Source: Streptomyces sp. NBC_00525 (GTDB taxonomy: Bacteria > Actinomycetota > Actinomycetes > Streptomycetales > Streptomycetaceae). From it: a DNA stretch of 64,000 nucleotides. Positions within the stretch are counted from its first letter, which is position 1, and each line of letters starts with the position of its first letter. Both the position numbers and the translations under genes were made by a program. Shown here in pieces: positions 8,733 to 17,336 of the stretch. Where the stretch lies: assembly GCF_036346595.1 (NCBI RefSeq), contig NZ_CP107834.1, positions 992,001 through 1,056,000 on the forward strand, given 5' to 3'. The notes below the pieces were generated by a model. That model did no database searches. It had not been told where the DNA came from and worked only from the letters and a program-made list of their open reading frames with translations.

Positions 8733-8773
8733 ACATGCCTACGCGACGGCTGGTAGCCGTCGCGTAGGCATGT
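8733..8773. repeat. Perfect 19-bp inverted repeat with 3-base loop
   Basis: The left arm ACATGCCTACGCGACGGCT (8733-8751) and the right arm 8755-8773 are exact reverse complements around GGT. No T tract follows. It could be an unusually strong actinomycete terminator for the tRNA transcript or the leftward IS remnant, or a structure belonging to a mobile element. It is not inside any gene that I can support. Confidence 0.8.
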
Positions 8774-8968
8774 GGGGTCGGAGGGCTCACCGGGTCGGGT
8801 TACGGCGCTCTGCGTGCCGGCTTCGCGGGGCTGGATGTTCTGATTGCGCAGGAACCGTCGGATGGCTCTGAGGTTCGCCACGAAGACGATGCCGGTATGA
8901 GCAGGGTCTGTGCGACGCGTCCGTGCGGCAGGCAGCAGTCACGAGTCAGTGAACCTTTTCCCTCTTGA

Positions 8969-9270
8969 TCAGGTGGAGAGTTCGAGGGCGAGGACGGCAC
9001 GGACGACGGCTGTGATCCGGGTGGTGCCGCAGCCGAGCTTCCGCAGGGGCCGCCAGGACTTGAGGACGGCCATGGCGCGTTCGCCGAGGCTGCGGATCTT
9101 GGCGTGCTCGCGGTTGCGACGGTCAGCGCCGGCCGCGCAGGTGCTTGTCCCGGATCGGGACACGGATCACAGGGGCAGCGCCCTGATACGCCTTGTCGGC
9201 CCAGCACTTGATGCCGTCGGCGGCGAGGGCGGCGGGAATGGGCCCGCGCCGCGGTCACGAAGAAGAGCAG
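8969..9270 (-). pseudogene. Decayed IS5-type (DDE) transposase, C-terminal part
   Basis: Fragments of a transposase are readable in three leftward pieces with frameshifts between them: TAARAH near 9262, then ADGIKCWADKAYQGAAP near 9190-9230, then NREHAKIRSLGERAMAVLKS continuing to LRKLGCGTTRITAVV, ending at 8969. Together they match the end of IS5-family DDE transposases (the DKxYQGA and H-AKIR-LGE-A-LK-W motifs). The N-terminal half is absent and I find no terminal inverted repeats, so it is a relic and not mobile. It marks past insertion next to the tRNA. Confidence 0.7.
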
Positions 9271-9464
9271 TGTCCCGTCCGCCGGCAGGTCGAAGCCGTC
9301 GACTCTCGGCAGCGCCCCACAATCGACGGAAAGGAGGACTGCCCGACGAAACTCGCCCTGATGATCCATGCCCGAGAAGGTAACCCCTTCGCAACCCGGC
9401 CGCGCCCCGGGGGCTTTGGCGGGCATGGCCGTACGTGGTGGAGCGAGCGGTCAGTCACCTCGGA

Positions 9465-9641
9465 TCATCCCAGCGGATCCACCTCCAGGAAGCCGCGCAG
9501 CCCCAAGGCGAGGTTGTGCATGTCCTCTCCGGGAGCGTAATCAGTCCTGACTTCGATGGGCCACCCGCCGCCGGGGAATGGATGGTGCGGCCTCTCTGTC
9601 AGTTGGACATGAGGTCCCACGTACTTGGCTGAGACCGTCAT
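9465..9641 (-). CDS. Small hypothetical protein (58 residues)
   Basis: A short frame that looks protein-like: it begins MTVSAKYVGPHVQLTERPHH and ends with ALGLRGFLEVDPLG, with even amino-acid composition unlike the Arg/Pro/Ser-rich shadow frames nearby. No domain is recognised. The frame stays open far upstream (to 10475) but that part is antisense to the large ATPase gene. It may be a real small gene or the tail of a decayed one. Confidence 0.3.
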   Translation of the reverse strand: MTVSAKYVGPHVQLTERPHHPFPGGGWPIEVRTDYAPGEDMHNLALGLRGFLEVDPLG

Positions 9642-9966
9642 ACCTCGTTCCAAGGGACGCCAGGTTCGAACACCGTTCACCCACGAAGATCTCCCGCCGG
9701 CTCTGCCGAAAACACATCGGGTCCATCCCCGCACACATCGCGACCGGGAGGGAGGTTGGAAAAGGCTCACTGAATGGCCTGGCACCAGTCGCCCCCTCCG
9801 GTGCCTTCGCTGATCGGGTAGGAGACGGGGGCTTCGAGGGCATTCGTACCATTCCGTGAGGACGAGGAGTCCTCGCTGACCGGCATGTTCCGGGTTGTGC
9901 GTCTGAATGTCAGTGGTTACCTCTATCGTCGGCATCAGTGCGTTCAGGGGGCTTCGGGGGGAAACA
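9642..9966. other. Non-coding stretch upstream of the large ATPase gene
   Basis: About 325 bases with lower G+C than its surroundings by eye. No open frame looks coding and I see no clear hairpin. It should hold the promoter of the ATPase gene. Confidence 0.4.
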
Positions 9967-12900
9967 GTGACCGACGGGCAGGGGCGGGCGAGGCGGTCCA
10001 CGGGCGCCGGCGGCTCGGCCAGGCGGAAGCAGGTCGTTGCGACGGCGGTGATGGAGGCCGAGGGGTGCCTCGCCGACCTCAAGCGCGGACGGCGTGCCGC
10101 CCTCGAGATCAAAGAGATCACCGAACGGATGCTCTCCCCCGAGTACAAGGGGCGCGTGCTTGTGGAATTGCTCCAGAACGCACATGACGCGCACCCCGCC
10201 CGGGACGGCGTCGGCCGTGTCGAGATCGTGCTTGACGAGGACGAGGGCGAACACGGCGTCCTGTACGTGGCAAATGGTGGCCGGCCCCTTGGGTACAAGA
10301 ACTTCGAGGCGCTCTGCAGCATCGGTCTGTCGAGCAAGCGTCCAGACGAGGGCATCGGCCACAAGGGCGTCGGCTTCAAGAGCGTCCTGCAACTCAGCGC
10401 GGCCCCGGAGCTGTACAGCGTTGTGCGAGCCACGTCCAAAACCTTCGACGGGTTCTGCTTCCGCTTCGCCCGCAACGAGGACTTCGACTGGCTGGCGGAC
10501 CAGGTCTCGCTCGGCGACCCGGAGGCAGCCGGCCAACTGCGGGCGAACCTGTCGTCGTTGAAGGTCCCGGTGCCGGTGGACGACGTCCCGGCCGCGGTGG
10601 TGCCCTTCCGCCGACGCGGGCTGGTGACTGTGGTCAGGCTCCCGCTGCGGAACGCCGACGCGAAGCGGGAAGCGGTACGCCAGCTGGACGAACTGACCGA
10701 CGACGGGGCGCCGTTCGAACTGTTCCTGGAGCGTCTGGGCAGGGTTTCCGTGACGCATCGCGTGGGCGGCCGGGGGCGTCCACGCGTCTACACGCGCAAG
10801 GTGGAGCCGCTCTTCACCTCGCGCGGCCTGAAGATCCAGCAGATCACATTGCGCCGTCGCACCCGCCTGATCACGGTGATGGCCGCGGTGGACCGTGAGC
10901 GCGCGCATGAGGCGATCGCTGCCGGCGTCGAATCAGGACCGCTGACGGATGACTGGCAGTCCCTGGGCGACTCGGCCGTGGTCAGTGTGGCGGTACCCGT
11001 GGGCGAGCCGCTGGAGCGCGGCAGGCTGTACACGTTCCTGCCCATGGGCTCACAGGCGACCTGTCCGGTCCGCGGATTCCTCAATGCTCCGTTCCACACG
11101 GACGTGAGCCGGCGCACCATGGCGGAGGCCACACAGTGGAACGACCTGCTGCTCGACACCGTGGCGGCCGCCTGCGCGCAGGCGGCCCTGCTGGTCGACG
11201 AGGGACGCGTCACGATGTCCGCGGGTGCCCTGGTCGACCTGATGTGCTGGGAGCACGATCAGATGCGGCGCCTGGAGCTGGCCTTCAAGGCACTGGACCT
11301 TGATTTCAACGACGTGCCGTTCATGCCGGTACTGCACCCTGCGGGTGCCCGAACCTCGTACAGGCACGGCTATTTGTGGCACGGCCCCGATCGGGCCCGC
11401 GTGTTCACACCGCAGGCCGTTGCTGCAGCCGGGGCTCAGCAGGTGATCGACCCGCGGCTCCATCCTCTGCGCGCCGAGCGGCTGGTTGCCCTGGGTGAGG
11501 CCCGTGGCCTGGGCCTCCTCCCACAGTCCTCTGTGCTCGCCGGCTGGGCGGAGAGCGTCGCCTCGGACCTCTCCGAGAAGGAGTTCGACGCGGGCAGGTG
11601 GGCGGACTACTACCACGACCTCTCGGTCTGCTTCGCCCGCGATGGCAAGGAACTGAGAGGGAGGAAGATCATCCTCACGGTCGGCGGGAAGCGGGCTTCG
11701 GCCGGCGATCCCGGTTTGTTCTTCCGCCGTGCGGAAGGCCCGTCGGCCTCACTGCCGGCCCTGCCGCCCGGCCTCGTGAAGAGCATCTCCTTCGTCCATA
11801 GTGAGATCGCCTGGACGGGAAGGCGAACCAGTCGGCGCTCATGGGGCCGTACCTGGCTGGAAGAACAGGGGCTGGTGCGCGACTACAGTCCGCAAGCCCT
11901 CCTGGAGGTGCTGGGCGATGCCATGCGGAAGGTCCGTGAGGACGACGAGGCCCTGTGCGAGCACCTCCTGTTCGCGTGCGACCTGTGGGCGTCGTCCCCG
12001 GACCGGCACGGCAAGCGGCCCGTGATCAAGGGCCTGTTGGTGCCGGGGCGCAAAGGCTGGGTGCCCGCAACGGAGGCCATGTTCGGAGAGGGCTGGTCGG
12101 GCGGGCACGGCGGGATTGACGGGACACTGGCCCGCTTCCTCGACCGCACCGAAGCTGTCTCCCGTGACCTGGTCGCCACCGCCGACCGGGTTGTCCGCCC
12201 CGCCCGGGACATCTGTGTCGGCACCCGCACCGACGCACAGACCCTGCGCCGCTTTCTCGAACAGCAGGGCGTTCGCCACGGCCTGCTACCGACCTACGTG
12301 CCAGTGTTCCATGGGGTGAAGGGTCAGTATCTCAACTATCCCTCCGCCTTTCCCGGGCTGTGGGCCGTGAACCTGAGCCCGGACGAGCAAGCCCAATGGC
12401 AGTCGACGGCCCAGCGCTGGCCCAAGCGCCGCGGCGATCTCTTCCACACCGTTGAGTACCGCCCGACCCGCAGGAAGGTGGCCATGCTCCCCGGCCAGCG
12501 GGAGTACGTCGCGTTCGACGCGGAGAGCCGCCGACTCTACGCCGAACTGATCGTCTACGGCCTGGACAACTGGGCCGCCGAGGCACTCGAGTTCCGCTTC
12601 GCGGGCGGTTCGGACCTGAAGGGCACCCCGTGGCCCACCCCACTGGCGGCCTTCCTGAGCCGAGCGCACTGGATTCCCCAGACGGGCGACGATGAAGACG
12701 CCCCCGCGTTCACCACGGCCGACCAGGCGTGGTGGTGGGCCGCAGCGGAGGCGCCGCCCGCGTTCCTCACCGTCGCCTCCGCCGCGCTGCGCAGACGGCA
12801 GTCGGACCGGGTGCTCAAACGCCTGGGAGTGCTCGGCGTGCGCCGATGGGACGATCCCGGGACCGCCACGGACCGGCTCCGCCACCTGCCCTCCCTGCTC

Positions 12901-15288
12901 CGCCGTATGCCCCGGCTACGGCAGGGAAACCTCGGACATCTGCTGCGGCGGGCCTACGAACAGGCCTGGGCGGAACTCCTTCCTCCGGACGGGTTCGGCA
13001 GCGGGTGGCGATCCGGGACCCTCTCCGAACTCCTTGTGAGCCGAGCCGGGACACTGGACGTCCTGGCAGCCGAGTCCGAGCCGGAGCCGGTCTACGTGGC
13101 CGACCTCCGCGGCACCCAGCAGCGGAGGCTGCTCGACCAGACATCCCTGCCCGTCCTGCCGGTCGACGACAGGGCTCTGGGCCAGCGCGTCCACGAACAC
13201 CTGGAGACGCAGTGCCCTTTCATGATCCGGCCGACGAGCGAGGCGGAACTGGACGTCCGAGTCGACCAGCTGCCGATCGCCGACGCACCCCAAGTACCGC
13301 TTTTCGCTCTGGCCGGGCCCTGGCTGGAGACCCTCATGGTCGCGCTGGTCGAGTTCGACGAGGAGCGGTCCTCCCGAGCCACGGTCCCGGCCGCGCGCCG
13401 CGTCAGGCAACGGCTTCGGTCCTGTGGCGTCGTCGTGGCGCGGACCGCGGTCACCCATATCGCCGGGCACGCCCTCGACGCCTCCGACGATGACCGCTCT
13501 CTCCTGCACGACGATCCGGACGAACCCCGCCTCGTCGTGGTGTGCGCGCGGCAGCACTCCGACTGGCATGTGCTGGAGGTCGCCGCGACCGCCCTGAGTA
13601 CCCTGATCGGCGCCCCGTACCTCAGCACGGCGGTACAGCTGGCGTTCATCGCACTGAACCGGCTGAACCGAACCGTCACGGACGTCACCGAGGCGAACAT
13701 CGCCTCCGTGCTCGCCATCCCGCAACAACGCCTGCAGGCGGTGCTTGCCGACCGCGCCTCGATCCGCTCCGGCAGCGCCCGACTCGTCCCCCTGCTAGCC
13801 TGCGTCGACCTCGTCCTCGCCGAGGAACTGCAGCGCGGACAGGAGACCCTGCACGATCGCGGCGAACTTCACGACTGGCTGATCGCCCGGCTCGATATCG
13901 ACCGCGCTGACCACTTGCTGGGGCTCGTGGAGGAGAACGACTGGCAGCGGATGCTGTCCGAACTGGGAGTAGGCCTGGCCGAGGCCAACCGCTCTTGGGA
14001 AACACTGGGTCTGCCGACCATTGACAACGCGGACATCCACCAACGGCAGTTCCAGGCCTGGTTGCAGCAGAACCGGGCCCGCATGGCCGACCGCGTCCGT
14101 GACGCCTACGTGGCCACGCACAAGGCGGGTACCCCCCTCACGGAGTACGTCCGGCTGCGCTCGCTCCCCGGTCTGGAGCCGGACCCCCGGTGGGGAGTTG
14201 CATACTGGGACGTCTCTGTTGACCTGCTCGACGCCCACGCCGAGGAATGGACGGTCACGCACCTGCCCCCGCCACCGGCCTGGCAGCACCACCCGCGACC
14301 GGTGGCAGAGATCCACGAGGACTGCGTTGACACCATCCACGCGCGCCTTCCCCGTCTGCGTGTCCGCATGGAAGCCTGGTTGAACCGACAGGGCCGCGAA
14401 GCCCCCTCTCTGCCGTCGGCCACCGAGGTCGCGGCGGCGATGGACGCCGAAGGCCTGCTCGACTTCGAGCCGATCGGCACCCGTACGCTCATCGCCTGGC
14501 TCCAGAGCCACGGTCACTGGCCCGCGGGCATGCCCGCCACGGACCGCGCGTCGGACCTCGGCCTGCACGACCCCGCGCCCCTGCCGCCGAGCCCTCCCGT
14601 CGGTAACGCCCCGCTTCCCGCCCTGCCGTCGGGCCCGTCCATTCTCCTGAACGGCCGTGCCCTCCCAATCGGCCCCGACCATCTGCACGACCTCGCCCGG
14701 CAAGTCGCCGCCGACCTTACTCCCGGCCAGCTCTCCGCCTCCCCACAGCCCGGGACGCCGTCGGCGCCCGCCCTCCCCGGGCAGCGGACCACCTCCGCGG
14801 TCGCCGGTCGCGGCGGGGGATACCGGGCCGCCCCCCGGGACCCTCAGAGGGACAGAGCTGTCGGACTCGCCGGGGAGGTGGCCGTGGCCGCCTGGCTGGA
14901 GCGGCAATACGGCGTCCCTCGCGAAGAATCCTGGAAGTCCGGGCTACGCCGGCATGTCCTCGCCGACGGCGCGGGCGACGACAGCCTCGGCTACGACTTC
15001 CTGATCCACGACGGCGATCGCACCCTCCTGTTCGAAGTGAAGGCCTCCACCGGGGACCGGGGCGAGTTCGAACTCGGCGAGTCCGAAGTCGAACGAGCCA
15101 GTCACCTCCGCACGGATGAGACCTACACCATTGTCTACGTCACCCACGTCCTTGACAGCACCCACCGACGCATAACGCCCCTCCCCAACCCGTTCAGCGC
15201 TCCCGGCCTCGCCGGATACCGCCTCGTCGGCACGGCCATGCGCCTGCGGTTCGCATTACCGCCGGGGCGACCGGAACCTTCCCCGTAG
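9967..15288 (+). CDS. Sacsin/NO VEIN-like GHKL ATPase with C-terminal DUF3883 nuclease-like domain
   Basis: A 1773-residue accessory protein. The N-terminal GHKL ATPase shows the N box (GRVLVELLQNAHDA, about 62-75), a DxG-like strand (YVANGGRPLG, about 100-109) and the glycine lid (GIGHKGVGFKSV, about 129-140), as in the sacsin-type ATPase-like domain. The middle 1300 residues have no recognised domain. The last 145 residues fit DUF3883 (NO VEIN C-terminal) with PD-(D/E)XK-like residues: Glu in GLAGEVAVAAWL, Asp in LGYDF and LLFEVKAS. GTG at 9967 is preferred because GGGGGGA lies just before it; ATG at 9907 adds 20 residues but has no visible ribosome site. One TTA leucine codon lies at 15256-15258. 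A nucleic-acid-directed or defence role is inferred, not shown. Confidence 0.8.
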   Translation: MTDGQGRARRSTGAGGSARRKQVVATAVMEAEGCLADLKRGRRAALEIKEITERMLSPEYKGRVLVELLQNAHDAHPARDGVGRVEIVLDEDEGEHGVLYVANGGRPLGYKNFEALCSIGLSSKRPDEGIGHKGVGFKSVLQLSAAPELYSVVRATSKTFDGFCFRFARNEDFDWLADQVSLGDPEAAGQLRANLSSLKVPVPVDDVPAAVVPFRRRGLVTVVRLPLRNADAKREAVRQLDELTDDGAPFELFLERLGRVSVTHRVGGRGRPRVYTRKVEPLFTSRGLKIQQITLRRRTRLITVMAAVDRERAHEAIAAGVESGPLTDDWQSLGDSAVVSVAVPVGEPLERGRLYTFLPMGSQATCPVRGFLNAPFHTDVSRRTMAEATQWNDLLLDTVAAACAQAALLVDEGRVTMSAGALVDLMCWEHDQMRRLELAFKALDLDFNDVPFMPVLHPAGARTSYRHGYLWHGPDRARVFTPQAVAAAGAQQVIDPRLHPLRAERLVALGEARGLGLLPQSSVLAGWAESVASDLSEKEFDAGRWADYYHDLSVCFARDGKELRGRKIILTVGGKRASAGDPGLFFRRAEGPSASLPALPPGLVKSISFVHSEIAWTGRRTSRRSWGRTWLEEQGLVRDYSPQALLEVLGDAMRKVREDDEALCEHLLFACDLWASSPDRHGKRPVIKGLLVPGRKGWVPATEAMFGEGWSGGHGGIDGTLARFLDRTEAVSRDLVATADRVVRPARDICVGTRTDAQTLRRFLEQQGVRHGLLPTYVPVFHGVKGQYLNYPSAFPGLWAVNLSPDEQAQWQSTAQRWPKRRGDLFHTVEYRPTRRKVAMLPGQREYVAFDAESRRLYAELIVYGLDNWAAEALEFRFAGGSDLKGTPWPTPLAAFLSRAHWIPQTGDDEDAPAFTTADQAWWWAAAEAPPAFLTVASAALRRRQSDRVLKRLGVLGVRRWDDPGTATDRLRHLPSLLRRMPRLRQGNLGHLLRRAYEQAWAELLPPDGFGSGWRSGTLSELLVSRAGTLDVLAAESEPEPVYVADLRGTQQRRLLDQTSLPVLPVDDRALGQRVHEHLETQCPFMIRPTSEAELDVRVDQLPIADAPQVPLFALAGPWLETLMVALVEFDEERSSRATVPAARRVRQRLRSCGVVVARTAVTHIAGHALDASDDDRSLLHDDPDEPRLVVVCARQHSDWHVLEVAATALSTLIGAPYLSTAVQLAFIALNRLNRTVTDVTEANIASVLAIPQQRLQAVLADRASIRSGSARLVPLLACVDLVLAEELQRGQETLHDRGELHDWLIARLDIDRADHLLGLVEENDWQRMLSELGVGLAEANRSWETLGLPTIDNADIHQRQFQAWLQQNRARMADRVRDAYVATHKAGTPLTEYVRLRSLPGLEPDPRWGVAYWDVSVDLLDAHAEEWTVTHLPPPPAWQHHPRPVAEIHEDCVDTIHARLPRLRVRMEAWLNRQGREAPSLPSATEVAAAMDAEGLLDFEPIGTRTLIAWLQSHGHWPAGMPATDRASDLGLHDPAPLPPSPPVGNAPLPALPSGPSILLNGRALPIGPDHLHDLARQVAADLTPGQLSASPQPGTPSAPALPGQRTTSAVAGRGGGYRAAPRDPQRDRAVGLAGEVAVAAWLERQYGVPREESWKSGLRRHVLADGAGDDSLGYDFLIHDGDRTLLFEVKASTGDRGEFELGESEVERASHLRTDETYTIVYVTHVLDSTHRRITPLPNPFSAPGLAGYRLVGTAMRLRFALPPGRPEPSP

Positions 15289-15608
15289 GCACGCGAGTGC
15301 ATCCCAGCAATAACTGCATGCGCATCCGACCCCGGAAACATCAGCTGGTGGATCCACGCTGAGGCTGCCGTGTGGCCGCCGGTGGTCCGTATTCTTTCGC
15401 AGCGTGCGATCTCCGCGTGCCCCATGGGTCTCGTCGGCCCGCGCCAGGAGCCGCCGGTTGCGGCCGGATCATTGCAGGCGGGGGTGTCGTCCCTCCGCTG
15501 TGGGATCGTCAGTCCACCGCAGGAGAGCCAGTAGCTGCGTACACAAGGTTCAAGCCTTTCTCGTCGGACGTCAGCCGTAGGCTGTGAGGGGAAAACAAGG
15601 GGGAGACG
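15289..15608. other. Intergenic region, no gene supported
   Basis: A 320-base gap between the large ATPase gene and the membrane/coiled-coil gene. I see no coding frame, RNA or strong hairpin. GGGGGAG at 15600-15606 is the ribosome site of the next gene. Confidence 0.4.
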
Positions 15609-16916
15609 ATGACTGACCATCGCAAGGCCGTCGTTCCGGTGTGGACGCTGGCGACCGGTGACGCTCGGGTGCCGACATTGGCCGGAGACGAGCCGATGAC
15701 GGCTGAGCGCCTGGCTGAACTGCGTGGTGTGCTGGCCGCTCTGGCCGCCGCGCCGATCGCCACGCTCGAGGTGCATCCGCTGCCCGACAAGCTCGACCGC
15801 AGCCGAGGTATCCCGCTCGATGCCGCGAGTCCCCTGGCGCAGCACCTGTCGCAGTTCATCACGCGATCGACGCGAACTTCCCTTACGGCGGCCAGGGCGA
15901 CCGCCGCCGGCGAGAACCTGTATCGCATGGTGGTTCCGGCGAAGGTCGCCGCCCAGTTCAGTCAAGGCATCGTTCGCCCGATGGCGTCGAAGGCGGCGGC
16001 CGGTGGCATCCACAGCGCACTCATGAACTCGACGAACATCGCCGCCAATGCGACGTTCGTGCCAGTCGGCAAAGTGGCGGCAGCAGGCGCGGTCGGCGGA
16101 GCCGGTGCGACAGCCGGCGTCGCGGCCGCCGGCAGCGCTGCGCTCACCGTGGCCGCGCCGCTCGTGCTCATGGCCGTAGCGGTGGGAGTGAGCGCGCATG
16201 CCGACCACAAGCGCCAGCAGGCTGTCGAACACATCACAGAACTGCTGGAGCAGCTGCACGACCAGAAGATCGAAGACGAGCACAGCGCACTCGACGGCTG
16301 CCGCGATGCCATCGACAAGGCCACCGCCATTCTGCTCGACCAGGGCAAGCTCGGAGTCTCCCTGGGACTGGACTCGGCAGTGCACGCCATCAACACGGCG
16401 CTGGGCGCCGCTGACCGCCGCCTTGCCCGGTGGCAGAACGCACTCGACAAGTTGCCCGAGGGCAAGTGCGTCGACATCAGCACGCTGGCCAAGTCGTTCC
16501 CCGGCGTCGACGAGCATGGCGGCATGTTCCGCGCCCACCTCGAACTCGCCGCCCTGGCCATTGCGCTGAAGCGGCGGGTCGTCGTCCTACAGGCTGTCGA
16601 GCATGCCCAGGACAACCCTGACAACGTGTTCGAGAATTTCACCCGCGAGCTCAAGCGCGACCAGCAGCGCCTCGACGAACTGGAGTCGAGCATTGCCTGT
16701 GTCCTGGAACGCTTGTCGGCGCTGGAGCTGGCGGGTCCGCAAGGTCTGCGGCCCTTTCTCACGGCCGGTGAAGTCGATCGCCTGATGCGCGCGGCAAACC
16801 GGATTCGCAAGCTGGGGGACGGCGTCGTGGTCGACAGCCGCACGACAGACGTGGCGATCGAGATTGCCCGCAACAAGGACGGCTCGGTGGTCGTGTTCCC
16901 TGCGCTGTCCGCGTAG
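15609..16916 (+). CDS. Orphan protein with a Gly/Ala-rich membrane hairpin and coiled coil
   Basis: A 435-residue protein not matching any family that I know. Residues 1-150 are soluble and mixed. Residues 152-197 form one long hydrophobic Gly/Ala/Val-rich stretch (KVAAAGAVGGAGATAGVAAAG through PLVLMAVAVGV) that could make two membrane helices. Residues 200-285 and about 325-375 are charged helices with coiled-coil character (HITELLEQLHDQKIEDEHSA; FTRELKRDQQRLDELES). The end is a compact beta-rich piece. A hydrophobic hairpin flanked by long helices is the shape of some alpha-pore-forming proteins, but that is only a resemblance. ATG 15609 has a GGGGGAG site. It lies in the accessory segment. 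Confidence 0.65.
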   Translation: MTDHRKAVVPVWTLATGDARVPTLAGDEPMTAERLAELRGVLAALAAAPIATLEVHPLPDKLDRSRGIPLDAASPLAQHLSQFITRSTRTSLTAARATAAGENLYRMVVPAKVAAQFSQGIVRPMASKAAAGGIHSALMNSTNIAANATFVPVGKVAAAGAVGGAGATAGVAAAGSAALTVAAPLVLMAVAVGVSAHADHKRQQAVEHITELLEQLHDQKIEDEHSALDGCRDAIDKATAILLDQGKLGVSLGLDSAVHAINTALGAADRRLARWQNALDKLPEGKCVDISTLAKSFPGVDEHGGMFRAHLELAALAIALKRRVVVLQAVEHAQDNPDNVFENFTRELKRDQQRLDELESSIACVLERLSALELAGPQGLRPFLTAGEVDRLMRAANRIRKLGDGVVVDSRTTDVAIEIARNKDGSVVVFPALSA

Positions 16917-17336
16917 GGGGCGTAGTCGCGCTCGCACTCACGTGACGTAACCGAGGGTGCGATTGCGTGTGCGTATTTTCAGGGGATGATCTTGTGAACT
17001 ACCCACCATCGTGATCACGGGTGCCGACCGTTTGTTCTTTCGAGTCCGGTGGAGCTTGCGGCTCGGCTTGATAAGGGCCTTCGGGCAGCGCGCGAGCCGC
17101 CGTCGGCTGTGAACTCGCAACGGTCACGGGGGCGGTGGTGGTGGCGCTGTCGTGCAGGGCGGCGCGGGTGCGAAGATGCGGTTCTGGCGGGCGGTCCTGC
17201 TGACGGGCCGCCGTACAGAGTCCGTCGACCGGGACCGGGGGGCCGAGTTGACGCGCGACCCCTTTGCTTCCGGCAATCGATGACGTCGTAGCATCGTCGT
17301 TTCGTGCGATCTTCGCTATTCGCCAGGGGGAATGTG
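16917..17336. other. Intergenic region at the right edge of the accessory segment
   Basis: A 420-base gap. No coding frame convinces and no copy of the tRNA-Leu 3' end was found. AGGGGGA at 17325-17331 is the ribosome site of the next gene. I see nothing else in it. Confidence 0.4.

Noticed and set aside
9465..10475. A 336-residue leftward frame running into the giant ATPase gene
   Set aside because: Most of it is antisense to the ATPase. Only the last 58 codons look protein-like, and these are listed separately at low confidence.
16930..17336. Possible right attachment site of an element integrated in tRNA-Leu
   Set aside because: TTTCGAGTCCGGTGGA at about 17038 faintly recalls a tRNA T arm but does not repeat the tRNA-Leu 3' end.
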